A stretch of DNA of 64,000 bases from Gemmobacter nectariphilus DSM 15620 (GTDB lineage Bacteria; Pseudomonadota; Alphaproteobacteria; Rhodobacterales; Rhodobacteraceae): contig NZ_AUCM01000009.1 in the NCBI RefSeq assembly GCF_000429765.1, positions 77,165 to 141,164 on the forward strand, given 5' to 3'. Under the pieces are notes generated by a model. The model was given only the letters and a program-made list of their open reading frames with translations. It made no database searches and was not told the origin of the DNA. Below are positions 1-8,440 of the stretch, in pieces; positions within the stretch are counted from its first letter, which is position 1, and each line of letters opens with the position of its first letter. Position numbers and translations under genes: made by a program.

Positions 1-72
1 GCTTCGGCTTCGGCTTCGGCTTCGGCTTCGGCTTCGGCTTCGGCTTCGGCTTCGGCTTCGGCTTCGGCTTCG
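1..72. repeat. Hexanucleotide tandem repeat GCTTCG x12
   Basis: Twelve perfect copies of GCTTCG start at the first base of the window, so the true array may be longer. On the minus strand, in the frame of the gene that covers it, it reads as alternating Glu-Ala codons. A 6-bp unit keeps the frame, so copy-number change would alter tract length without a frameshift. Confidence 0.95.
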
Positions 73-833
73 GAAAGGGTCTCGGTCAGCGCATCCTGGT
101 CAAGTGCCAGATCGGCGTCGAATTCCGGCGCCCACTCGTCGACCATCGCGGCCGGCGATTGCACGGAAGGCGCGTCGGGCTGACCATCGACGATCGAGGA
201 CAGCATGAGCGCCATATCGTCCGCTTCGATCACGTCGTCCGGCATGTCGTCTGCCGGCTCGGCCGCCGACAAGATTTCGGGCGCGGCCTCGACGATTTCC
301 TCGGCGGCCAGGGCAAAGACATCGTCCGCGGCCTCTTCGGCGTCCTCGATCTCGTCCGCGAAGGCGGCATCGCGCGAGCGGCTGACAGCGGCGCGGATGC
401 GGGCCAGCTTGGCGGCAACGCTATCGTCGACAGCGCGCAGGCGCGGTGCAGGCGATTCGGCGACCGGCTGGATGACCTCGGGTTCGGCCTGCGGCGCGGG
501 CGCCTGGTCTTGCACGGGCTCGGGGGCCGCCGCAGCGACGGGTGCCGCAGCAGGGGCCAGCGTCGGCGCCGCAACCGCATCGCCTGCGCGCAGAATCACC
601 CCGTTCTCTTCGATCTTGGCTTCGACCCGGCGCTGAATCTCGCGCTCGGCAATCTTGTGCAGCATCGCCGCATCAGGCTGCGGCGGTTCGGCGCCGAAAT
701 ACCGGTCCTCGGCCGCCAGATCCCGGAAATATTCGGCAATCGCCTTCATCGTGCCGAAGGGATCGTCAAATCCTTCCAGTGTGCAGGAAAAGGTGCCGTA
801 GGAAACGGTCAGGATCCGGTTCTGCGATACCAT
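1..833 (-). CDS. Conserved Rhodobacterales protein with acidic Glu-Ala tail (partial)
   Basis: Minus-strand frame open from ATG at 831-833 to the left edge, so the C-terminus is missing. The first 75 or so residues (MVSQNRILTVSYGTF... to an RRVEAKIEENG stretch) look like a folded, conserved module. The following 200 residues are rich in Ala, Glu, Asp and Pro, as in a disordered linker, and end in an uninterrupted (EA)n run encoded by the hexamer array at 1-72. I believe similar N-termini occur in Rhodobacterales proteins, sometimes named 'chemotaxis protein CheA', but no histidine-kinase motif is visible here and I would not use that name. It diverges from thiN across a 139-bp gap. Function unknown. 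Confidence 0.75.
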   Translation of the reverse strand, partial: MVSQNRILTVSYGTFSCTLEGFDDPFGTMKAIAEYFRDLAAEDRYFGAEPPQPDAAMLHKIAEREIQRRVEAKIEENGVILRAGDAVAAPTLAPAAAPVAAAAPEPVQDQAPAPQAEPEVIQPVAESPAPRLRAVDDSVAAKLARIRAAVSRSRDAAFADEIEDAEEAADDVFALAAEEIVEAAPEILSAAEPADDMPDDVIEADDMALMLSSIVDGQPDAPSVQSPAAMVDEWAPEFDADLALDQDALTETLSEAEAEAEAEAEAEAEAEAEAEAE

Positions 834-972
834 GGTCTTCTACCCTCTGCACAACTTTCGCTGCTCAACTTCGCCACCTATTGGTCCGATTCCATGAACC
901 GACAAAGGCAAATTGAAGGATTGATCGTGGCCCCGGTTGCCTTCTTTTGCCTTAATTGGAAGAAGTCTCGGC

Positions 973-1653
973 ATGGAACACACGATTGTCGAGTCAGATC
1001 ATGGTGTAACGCTGGTTGGCGGGGCCCCCGTCACCCAGGCGCAGATGGCGCTGGCGCTGGCCCATGCGCCCCGTCTGGTCGCAGCCGATGGCGGGGCCGA
1101 CCGGGTGCTGCGCCTGGGCCATCTGCCCGAGGCGGTGGTCGGAGACCTTGATTCGATCTCGGCCCCGGCGCGCGCGCGGCTGGCAGACCGGCTGCACCAT
1201 ATCGAGGAACAGGAGACCACGGATTTCGACAAGGCGCTGCGCAGCGTGGCGGCGCCCTTTGTGCTGGGTCTGGGCTTTTCCGGTGCGCGAATCGACCATG
1301 GCCTGTCGGTGCTGAACGCGCTGGCCCGCCATCCGCACCGGCGCTGCCTGATCCTGTCGGGCCATGATCTGGCCTTTCTGGCCCCGCCCGAATTGCGCCT
1401 GACCCTGCCGGTGCGCAGCCGGCTGTCGCTGTTCCCGCTAGGCCCGGTTCAGGGGATCAGCGCGGGTTTGCGCTGGCCGATCAAGGGCTTGCGCTTTGCC
1501 CCGGACGCCCGGATCGGCACATCGAACGAAGTGGCCACCCCCGAGGTGCGGCTGACCTTCGATGCGCCGCGCATGCTGGTCATCCTGCCGCGGAGCCGGC
1601 TTGCCGCCGTATTGCGCGGGCTTGGGCTGCCGTCACCCTCTCTCGGTGAATGA
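973..1653 (+). CDS. thiN: Thiamine diphosphokinase
   Basis: Transfers pyrophosphate from ATP to thiamine to make thiamine diphosphate in the cytoplasm. The 226-residue product shows the family motifs in order: ADGGAD (38-43), GDLDS (57-61), TDFDKAL (83-89), GFSGARIDHG (101-110) and GTSNE (182-186). I chose ATG 973 over an in-frame TTG at 937 because GGAAG lies about 10 bases upstream of it and the fold begins directly after it. It stands alone, and its last 74 bases overlap the 3' end of the convergent transporter gene. Nothing nearby indicates a thiamine operon. Confidence 0.88.
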   Translation: MEHTIVESDHGVTLVGGAPVTQAQMALALAHAPRLVAADGGADRVLRLGHLPEAVVGDLDSISAPARARLADRLHHIEEQETTDFDKALRSVAAPFVLGLGFSGARIDHGLSVLNALARHPHRRCLILSGHDLAFLAPPELRLTLPVRSRLSLFPLGPVQGISAGLRWPIKGLRFAPDARIGTSNEVATPEVRLTFDAPRMLVILPRSRLAAVLRGLGLPSPSLGE

Positions 1654-2518
1654 TGTAAAGGCCCGAGGCAACGATCACGCCGATTCCCGTCCAGGTCCAG
1701 GCATTCGGGAAATCGCCGAACACCAGATAGGCCAGCGTCGCGGCAGAAACGATCTCCAGATAGTGCAGCGGCGCCAGCGTGGCCGAAGGCGCCAGCTTCA
1801 GCGCATAGGTCATGAACATGTGGCTGACCGTTGCCGCGACCCCCACCCCCAGCAGCCAGCCCCACGCCAGTCCCTGCGGCATGACCGGATCCAGCGTCGC
1901 GATGCCCGACCCTTCGGCCAGCGCGACCATCGGCAGACAGATGCCGGCCGCAACCCAGGCCGTGTGGAACTGCATCGCCTCGGGCGTCATGTGGCGCGAG
2001 GCTTCGCGCGTGATCAGCATATAGGCGGCAAAGGCAAAGGCCGTGCCAACCGGCAACAGGGCAACCCAGCCAAAGGTGGCAAAGCTGGGCTGAATGACCA
2101 TCAACGCGCCGATGAACCCCACGCCCGAAGCGGCAATGCGGCGCGGCCCCACCTCGTCGTTGAACATCAGCTTGCCGAAGATCAGCAGGATGAACGGCTC
2201 GACAAAGGCGATGGCCAGCGCATCGGCGATAGGCATGTGGCTGACAGCCCAGACAAAGGTGAACGTCGCCGCAATCGAGGCCAGCGCCCGCCAGAGCGTC
2301 AGGCGAAACGCCCGCGCGGTCATCCGCATCCCCTGCCCCAGCAGCAGAAGGATGGGCAACATCAGGACGGACTGCACGATGAATCGCGCCAGCGTCACCT
2401 GCCCCACAGGCACCGTCTGGGTCGCGAGTTTCGAGGATACGTCGATCAGCGGGGCGAACAGGCAAAAGCCCAGCATCAGCGCAACGCCTGGCAGGATGCG
2501 ATCAGTCGAGGCGGTCAT
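1580..2518 (-). CDS. DMT/EamA-family inner-membrane transporter
   Basis: A 312-residue, very hydrophobic protein with about ten predicted membrane spans arranged as two EamA-like halves, typical of drug/metabolite exporters (RhaT/YdcZ-like group). The substrate cannot be deduced. The start at ATG 2516-2518 (MTASTDRILPG) is preceded by GGAGCGACC and is preferred over an upstream in-frame codon at 2593, which would add 25 non-hydrophobic residues. The C-terminal tail (HRERVTAAQARAIRRQ and on) is encoded in DNA that also codes for the end of thiN on the other strand. Confidence 0.85.
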   Translation of the reverse strand: MTASTDRILPGVALMLGFCLFAPLIDVSSKLATQTVPVGQVTLARFIVQSVLMLPILLLLGQGMRMTARAFRLTLWRALASIAATFTFVWAVSHMPIADALAIAFVEPFILLIFGKLMFNDEVGPRRIAASGVGFIGALMVIQPSFATFGWVALLPVGTAFAFAAYMLITREASRHMTPEAMQFHTAWVAAGICLPMVALAEGSGIATLDPVMPQGLAWGWLLGVGVAATVSHMFMTYALKLAPSATLAPLHYLEIVSAATLAYLVFGDFPNAWTWTGIGVIVASGLYIIHRERVTAAQARAIRRQAGSAAG

Positions 2519-2628
2519 TGGTCGCTCCTGGCGTCCCTGTGTGGCAGCGGGGGGCCGCCCCGGCGCCGGCTGGTTCTTGCACCGGTGGCGCACCGGCCGG
2601 CGACCCCTTGGGAAATTTGATCAAGACG

Positions 2629-2660
2629 AAAAGGGCAGACCGGCCTTAGCCTGTCTGCCC
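2629..2660 (-). terminator. Rho-independent terminator after livK
   Basis: GGGCAGAC (2633-2640) pairs with GTCTGCCC (2653-2660). Read on the minus strand the stem is followed by TTTTCG, the expected order for a terminator of the livHMGF-ligase-livK operon that ends at 2684. Confidence 0.75.
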
Positions 2661-2683
2661 CACCGGGTCCAGAGGGCCCTGCC

Positions 2684-3862
2684 CTAGTTGGAGGCGCCAC
2701 CTTCGCGGGCGATCAGGTTCCAGATGCCGTCCTTGACCACCGAAATCGTCACCTCGTTCGCGCCCTGATGGTTCTCGGGCGTGTATTTGATGTGCATGTC
2801 GGTCAGCTCGTCCTTGAAGTCGAGCGATTCCATGGCCTTCTTGAAGCTGTCGGCTGTCAGACCCGGCCCCGCGGCTTCCAGCGCGCGGATGACGATATCG
2901 GCCGTGTCATAGCCCAGCATGGCAAAGCCGGTGGCGGGCTGGTTATACTTGGCCGTGTAATCCGCGATGAACTTTGCCGGCACCGGATCGTTCTTGCGCG
3001 CCTGCAGATCCACCCAGCCAGCGGCCGCATAAAGCCCGTCGGTCACGCCGCCCGGCACCGCGGCCACTGCCTCGAGGAAGCCGGCCGAGGTGGCCAGGAA
3101 CTTGACGTCGGTCCAGCCCAGCTGTTTCGCCGTGCCGACCACGGTGATCCCGGCCCGCACGCCAAGCGCCATGGTCACCACCTGGCACCCGTCGGCGCGC
3201 AGCTTCTGCACCGCACCGACGAAATCCTGCTCATCGGGCTTGTGCGTGGTTTCCGAGACGAACTCCATACCCAGCTCGGCCGCCTTTTCCTTGGAGGCGG
3301 ACGAGATTTCCATGCCGAAATCGGTCGGCAGATACATGGTGCAGACCTTGGTCAGCCCGAACTCCTTGTTCAGATAGCGCATCCCGGCGACGGTCTGGTC
3401 GTAATAGCTGGAAAAGGCGATGAACTTGTTCTCTGCCCCTTCGGCAGGCAACATCTCGCGCGCGGCGGTCAGCGGGTTGATGTTGAACACGCCCTTGGGG
3501 TCCATGATCTTGAAGCCGGCCAGGTTGTGCGGCGTGCCCAGCGACATGATCATCGCGAAAACCTTGTCGCGGTTGACCAGCTTGTTATAGGCCTGCGTCG
3601 CCTTGGGCAGCTGATAGCCATGATCCTCGACGACGAACTTGATCTGGCGTCCATGCACGCCGCCCGCCGCATTGGCCTGTTCGAACCGCAGCGAGGCGCC
3701 GTTCATCGCCGGAACGCCGATGGCGGCGAAGATCCCCGACAGATCGTTCACCGATCCGATCACGACTTCCTTGTCCGACACCCCTTGCGTTTCGGCCAGC
3801 GCCCCCTGTGCCAGACCCAGCGCCAGCGCGCCTGCGGCCAATGCTTTCATCGTGCCTTTCAT
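2684..3862 (-). CDS. livK: Periplasmic substrate-binding protein of a branched-chain amino acid-type ABC transporter
   Basis: A 392-residue type I periplasmic binding protein (Peripla_BP_6 / LivK-like). It has a clear Sec signal peptide ending ALA at residue 23, with mature ETQGVSDKEV following. The start is preceded by AGGGAGG. It is the last gene of a six-gene operon with two permeases, two ATPases and an acyl-CoA ligase, so it probably delivers the ligand to that transporter. The family also binds amides, urea and aromatic or organic acids. With a CoA ligase in the operon, a carboxylate other than Leu/Ile/Val is likely, but this is inference. Confidence 0.88.
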   Translation of the reverse strand: MKGTMKALAAGALALGLAQGALAETQGVSDKEVVIGSVNDLSGIFAAIGVPAMNGASLRFEQANAAGGVHGRQIKFVVEDHGYQLPKATQAYNKLVNRDKVFAMIMSLGTPHNLAGFKIMDPKGVFNINPLTAAREMLPAEGAENKFIAFSSYYDQTVAGMRYLNKEFGLTKVCTMYLPTDFGMEISSASKEKAAELGMEFVSETTHKPDEQDFVGAVQKLRADGCQVVTMALGVRAGITVVGTAKQLGWTDVKFLATSAGFLEAVAAVPGGVTDGLYAAAGWVDLQARKNDPVPAKFIADYTAKYNQPATGFAMLGYDTADIVIRALEAAGPGLTADSFKKAMESLDFKDELTDMHIKYTPENHQGANEVTISVVKDGIWNLIAREGGASN

Positions 3863-3893
3863 TGCGTCCTCCCTTTGCCCCCTCCTCCGGGGG

Positions 3894-5783
3894 TTACCGA
3901 TACATGTCGTCGATCAGTCCCTTGTGCTTCTTCTCGACGAAGCTGCGTTTCAGTTTCATCGTGGCGGTCAGTTCCTCGTCCTCGGCGGTCAGCAGCACGT
4001 CGATCAGCCGGAAATCCTTGATCTGCTCGACCCGCGCGAATTCGCGGTTGACCTGGTCGATCTCGGCCCGGATCAACTCCTGGACTTCCGGCGCCCGGGT
4101 CAGCGAGGCAAAGTCGGAAAACGGCACGCGGGCGGTCTGGGCGAATTTCTCGACGTTTTCCTGGTCGATCATTACCAGCGCGGTCAGGAACTTGCGCCGG
4201 TCGCCAATGATGACGGCATCCGAGATATAGTGGCTGAACTTCAGCCGGCTTTCGATTTCCGCCGGGGTGATGTTCTTGCCGCCCGCAGTGATGATGATGT
4301 CCTTGAGCCGCCCGGTGATATAAAGAAACCCGTCCTCGTCGATGCGGCCGATGTCGCCGGTGCGCAGCCAGCCATCGGCGGTACAGGTCTCGGCGGTCTT
4401 TTCAGGCAGGTTCCAGTAGCCCCTGAAATTCGCCATCGCCATGCACTGGATCTCGCCATCATCGGCGATGCGCAGCTTGACGCCCGGCATCGCCTGCCCG
4501 ACCGATCCCAGCCGGTCGGCGCCGGGGCGGTTGACGGTGCAGGTGGCGGCGTTTTCGGTCATGCCATAGCCTTCGAACACCGGAACGCCGATGGCGCGGA
4601 ACCAGGTCAGCAAAGCCGGGCTGATCGGGGCAGCGCCAGAGATGCCCTGTTTCAGCCGGTTCATGCCCAGAAGCTGGCGCAGGTTGCGAAAGACCAGCAG
4701 ATCGGCCAGCGCAACCCCCAGCCGCATGAGCAGGCCCAGCGGCTTGCCCGCGCTGTCCGCCGCCGCCCGCGCCATGCCGACCTTCATCGCCAGACCATAG
4801 GCCAGACGGCCGATCCAGGTGGCCTCTTGCGCCATGATCAGCACGCGCGAATAGACCTTTTCCCACACACGGGGGACTGCGGCAAAGACATCCGGGCTGA
4901 CTTCCCGCAGGTTATCGAACACCGTCTCGGGGCTTTCGGCAAAATTCACCACCGACCGCGCGGCAATCGGGAAATAGGCCGAGTTGTTGCGTTCGAAGAT
5001 ATGGCACAGCGGCAAAAAGCAGAGCTGCTCTGCCTCGGGGCGCACCGCCAGATTGCGCAGGCCGGCCTGAATGGAATGCAGGATGTTTTCATGGGTCAGC
5101 ATGGCGCCCTTGGGCGCGCCGGTGGTGCCCGAGGTATAGATCAGCAGCGCCACATCCTGCGGCTGCGCCCGTTCGATCTCGGCCTCGAAGGCGCCGGGGT
5201 GTTCGGCCTCTTCCAGCTTGCCCAGCTCGTAAAGCTCGGGCAGGAACAGGAACCGCTCCCCCTTCAGATCGTGCAGGCCCTCGTCTTCCAGGATGATGAC
5301 CTTGTCCACCCCCGGTGCGCCGTCGGGAATGTCCAGGAACTTGTCCAGCTGCTCCTCGTTCTCGACGATCAGGAACCGGCAGCGGCTGTCGGCCAGGATA
5401 TAGGCGACCTGAGAGGACGAGTCGGTCGTGTAGATGCCCGAGGATATCCCCCCCACCCCTTGGACGCCCTGATCGACATACAGCCATTCCTTGCGATCCT
5501 CGGACAGGATCTGCACGACCTCGCCGCGCTGCAGACCAAGGCGGCGCAGGCCAAGGCCGATCCATTTCGCATGGGTCCAGTAATCGCCCCAGGTAAACTC
5601 GCGCCAGATGCCCAGCGTCTTTTCCCGGTGGGCAATGCGGTTTGGCTCGGTCTCGGCGCGCAGCCGGAACAGGGCGGAAATCGTGTCGCAGCCATCGACC
5701 AGCAAGGGCCGCTGGCTGGCGTCGACATTGATCGCAACGCCCTTGACGGTTTCCATCTGGGGGATCTTGGCATGGCGGGTCAT
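3894..5783 (-). CDS. Long-chain fatty-acid/aryl-acid CoA ligase (AMP-forming)
   Basis: A 629-residue ANL-superfamily enzyme that activates a carboxylic acid to its acyl-CoA via an acyl-adenylate. Visible motifs are YTSGTTGAPKG (216-226, the phosphate-binding loop), EGYGMTE near 390, GWLRTGDIG near 470 and a C-terminal KDIIITAGGKNITPAE segment; length fits FadD15-type long-chain synthetases. No signal peptide, so cytoplasmic. It begins 4 bases after livF and ends 31 bases before livK, so it is embedded in the ABC operon. This suggests vectorial activation of the imported acid. Exact substrate unknown. Confidence 0.85.
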   Translation of the reverse strand: MTRHAKIPQMETVKGVAINVDASQRPLLVDGCDTISALFRLRAETEPNRIAHREKTLGIWREFTWGDYWTHAKWIGLGLRRLGLQRGEVVQILSEDRKEWLYVDQGVQGVGGISSGIYTTDSSSQVAYILADSRCRFLIVENEEQLDKFLDIPDGAPGVDKVIILEDEGLHDLKGERFLFLPELYELGKLEEAEHPGAFEAEIERAQPQDVALLIYTSGTTGAPKGAMLTHENILHSIQAGLRNLAVRPEAEQLCFLPLCHIFERNNSAYFPIAARSVVNFAESPETVFDNLREVSPDVFAAVPRVWEKVYSRVLIMAQEATWIGRLAYGLAMKVGMARAAADSAGKPLGLLMRLGVALADLLVFRNLRQLLGMNRLKQGISGAAPISPALLTWFRAIGVPVFEGYGMTENAATCTVNRPGADRLGSVGQAMPGVKLRIADDGEIQCMAMANFRGYWNLPEKTAETCTADGWLRTGDIGRIDEDGFLYITGRLKDIIITAGGKNITPAEIESRLKFSHYISDAVIIGDRRKFLTALVMIDQENVEKFAQTARVPFSDFASLTRAPEVQELIRAEIDQVNREFARVEQIKDFRLIDVLLTAEDEELTATMKLKRSFVEKKHKGLIDDMYR

Positions 5784-5787
5784 GGCA

Positions 5788-6561
5788 TCACCTCCAGGTC
5801 TTGCGCCGCTTCCAGCGCCGCTCGCCCCGGGCGCCTTCGTTGGCGTGGCCCAGATAGAAGCTTTGAATATCCTCGGACGCGGCCAGCCGGTCGGCGGTGC
5901 CGTTCATCACGATGCGGCCCAGTTCCAGCACATAGCCATCATCGGCCAGATCCAGCGCCACGGCAGCGTTCTGTTCCACCACCATCATGGTCACGCCTTC
6001 ATCCTTGTTCAGCCGCTTGAGGATGGCGAAAATCTCCTGCGTCAGCAGGGGCGACAGGCCAAGGCTGGGCTCGTCCAGCAGCATCAGGCGCGGGCGCAGC
6101 ATCAGGCCCCGGCCGATGGCCAGCATCTGCTGCTGCCCGCCCGAAAGCGTGCCTGCCTCTTGCGCGCGGCGTTCGGCCAGAATGGGGAAATAGTCGAACA
6201 CCATCTGCCGGTCGCGGGCGATTTCCGCCTTGTCGCTGCGGGTATAGGCGCCAAGGGCCAGATTTTCCTCGACCGTCAGCAGGGGAAACACCTCGCGCCC
6301 TTCGGGAACATGGACGATCCCGGCGCGCACGATGCGGTGCGGCTCCCACCCGGCAACGTTCTGACCCTGAAACAGGATCTCGCCCTTTTCCGGGTCCATG
6401 ATGCCGGAAATGGTCTTGAGCAGCGTCGTCTTGCCCGCGCCATTGGCGCCCAGCACGGTGACGACCCTGCCCTGATGCACCTGCAAGGACACGCCGCGCA
6501 GCGCCATGATGGGACCGTAAAAGGTTTCAAGGTTGCGAATTTCCAACAACGGGGCGGTCAT
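5788..6561 (-). CDS. livF: ABC transporter ATP-binding protein, LivF type
   Basis: A 257-residue ATPase that energises the HAAT-type importer together with LivG. Walker A GANGAGKTT (38-46), signature LSGGQQQ (139-145) and Walker B LMLLDEPS (159-166) are intact. The C-terminus is unusually basic (GERRWKRRKTWR). Its ATG overlaps the livG stop as ATGA, indicating translational coupling. Confidence 0.93.
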   Translation of the reverse strand: MTAPLLEIRNLETFYGPIMALRGVSLQVHQGRVVTVLGANGAGKTTLLKTISGIMDPEKGEILFQGQNVAGWEPHRIVRAGIVHVPEGREVFPLLTVEENLALGAYTRSDKAEIARDRQMVFDYFPILAERRAQEAGTLSGGQQQMLAIGRGLMLRPRLMLLDEPSLGLSPLLTQEIFAILKRLNKDEGVTMMVVEQNAAVALDLADDGYVLELGRIVMNGTADRLAASEDIQSFYLGHANEGARGERRWKRRKTWR

Positions 6562-7358
6562 TTCCGGGCCCCCTTGGCATCGGCGGTTTTCGAAATCGCA
6601 CCTGTGCCCAGATAGGCGGCAATCACCTCGGGGTGGCTTTGAACTTCGGCCGGGGTGCCCTCGGCGATCTTCTTTCCACCATCCAGCGCCAGCACCCGGT
6701 CGCAGACCTTGGCGACCAGGCCCATGTCATGTTCGACCATCAGCACGGTAATGCCCATCTGCCGGCGAATGTCGTCGATCCACCAGCGCATGTTCTGGGT
6801 TTCCTCGACCGACAGCCCGCTGGCAGGCTCGTCCAGCAGCAACAGCCGCGGCTTGCTGGCCAGCGCGCGGCCCAGTTCCACCACCTTGCGCACGCCATAA
6901 GGCAGGCCAGCAATGCGCTGATCGCGATAGGGTTGCAGGTCGAGAAAATCGATTACCTCTTCCACCGCCTCGCGGTGGGCGCGTTCCTCGTCGCGCACGC
7001 GGGGGGTGAACAGGATATTCTCGATCATCCCCGTGCGCCGGTGCCGGTGGCGCCCGACCAGCAGGTTCTGCAACACCGTCGCCTGATGAAACAGCTCGAT
7101 GTTCTGAAAGGTCCGCGCGATCCCCAGCCCCGGCACCTGATGCGGCGCAAGGCGCAACAGATCATGCCCGTCAAAGGTGATCGAGCCGGAATAGGGCGTG
7201 TAGAACCGCGAGATCAGGTTGAACGCCGTCGACTTGCCCGCCCCGTTCGGCCCGACCAGCGCAAAGACCTGCCCTTCTTCCACCGACATCGACAGCGCGT
7301 TGACAGCGGTCAACCCGCCGAACTTCAGGGTGGCATCCCGGATTTCCAGCAAACTCAC
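6558..7358 (-). CDS. livG: ABC transporter ATP-binding protein, LivG type
   Basis: A 266-residue partner ATPase to LivF. Walker A GPNGAGKST (36-44) and Walker B LLLLDEPA (172-179) are standard. The signature is the LivG variant, here LPYGVRK (152-158), followed by an ALASKP segment. It starts with GTG, overlapping the livM stop as GTGA, so it is translationally coupled. The C-terminal NLISRF...TFQNIELF insert is typical of LivG. Confidence 0.92.
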   Translation of the reverse strand: MSLLEIRDATLKFGGLTAVNALSMSVEEGQVFALVGPNGAGKSTAFNLISRFYTPYSGSITFDGHDLLRLAPHQVPGLGIARTFQNIELFHQATVLQNLLVGRHRHRRTGMIENILFTPRVRDEERAHREAVEEVIDFLDLQPYRDQRIAGLPYGVRKVVELGRALASKPRLLLLDEPASGLSVEETQNMRWWIDDIRRQMGITVLMVEHDMGLVAKVCDRVLALDGGKKIAEGTPAEVQSHPEVIAAYLGTGAISKTADAKGARK

Positions 7359-8437
7359 CGCAGCCGCTCCGTTTTCAGATAGGATTTCTGCCGGCGGAAC
7401 ATGTCCTTGCGGGCAAAGGGGAACAGCTCCAGCCAGGTGCGCACCTTGAGCCAGCGGCCATAAAGGCCCATCGGTTCAAACAGGATGAACAGGATCAGGA
7501 TGCCGCCGAACACCGCCGCCTCGAGCCCAGGAATGGCGATGCCGCCGCCGATGCTGCTGGTGATGATCGACAGCAGCTGGGGCAGAAAGGCCACCACCAC
7601 CGCCCCCAGAAACGCGCCATGGATGAAGCCAAGCCCGCCGACAACGATCATCATCACCAGTTGAATGGCGATCAGAAAGTTGAACGTCTCGTTGTTGAAC
7701 ACCTCGGCAAACAGGCCCATCAGCGCGCCGCCAAGGCCGGTGAAGGCGCACGACAGGCCAAAGGCGATGGTCTTGGTGCGCGCCACATCGACCCCCATGG
7801 CCTGCGCCGAAATCTCGCTGTCGCGCACGGCGGCAAAAGACCGCCCCAGCGGGCTGCGCAGGATGTTGCGATAGGCTGCCGTCACCAGCACGACCACCGC
7901 CAGCGCCATCCAGTACCAGGCGGCCGGATTGGCCCAGCGGTTGATTTCCAGCCCCAGAATGGTGACCGGGGGGGCATACATGCCGTTCACCCCGCCGGTC
8001 CAGGGCGCCAGCAGCACGATGATGTCATCGGCCAGAATCGCCAGCGCCAGCGTGGCGATGGCCAGATACACCCCATGCAGCCGCAGCGCCGGAACCGCGA
8101 TGATCGCGCCGACAACGCCGGTGATCACCCCCGCCAGCAGAAAGGCCAGCACAAAGGGCAGACCTGCATCCATCAGCAGCACACAGGCATAGCACCCCAG
8201 CGCCATGAAGGCGGAATGCCCAAGGCTGACCTGCCCGGTCTGGCCGGTCAGCAGCATCAGCCCCAGCCCGGCCACCGCCCAAATCAGGACATTCGTCGCC
8301 TCGCCCAGAAAGAAATCGTCCAAGAGCCACGGCAACCCCACCGCCAGTGCCAGCAAGGCCAGATACAGCCCGCGCTTCCACCAGTCGGGAAAGAGGTCGA
8401 TATCGGTGTCGTAACTCGTCTTGAAATGGAACCGCAT
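7355..8437 (-). CDS. livM: ABC transporter permease, LivM type
   Basis: A 360-residue integral membrane permease with about eight to nine hydrophobic spans. It contains the family's GQVSLGHSAFMALGCY stretch (EAA-type region near residue 70) and a longer hydrophilic C-terminal tail (RKDMFRRQKSYLKTERLR). It starts 3 bases after the livH stop. It forms the membrane channel with LivH. Compared with E. coli LivM it lacks the long N-terminal extension, as is usual in HAAT systems of Rhodobacteraceae. Confidence 0.92.
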   Translation of the reverse strand: MRFHFKTSYDTDIDLFPDWWKRGLYLALLALAVGLPWLLDDFFLGEATNVLIWAVAGLGLMLLTGQTGQVSLGHSAFMALGCYACVLLMDAGLPFVLAFLLAGVITGVVGAIIAVPALRLHGVYLAIATLALAILADDIIVLLAPWTGGVNGMYAPPVTILGLEINRWANPAAWYWMALAVVVLVTAAYRNILRSPLGRSFAAVRDSEISAQAMGVDVARTKTIAFGLSCAFTGLGGALMGLFAEVFNNETFNFLIAIQLVMMIVVGGLGFIHGAFLGAVVVAFLPQLLSIITSSIGGGIAIPGLEAAVFGGILILFILFEPMGLYGRWLKVRTWLELFPFARKDMFRRQKSYLKTERLR

Positions 8438-8440
8438 CGG

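Noticed and set aside
3639-6020. Plus-strand open frame of 793 codons opposite the acyl-CoA ligase and neighbours
   Set aside because: It spans three genes on the other strand and lacks any domain; GC-rich codon bias removes stops in this antisense frame.
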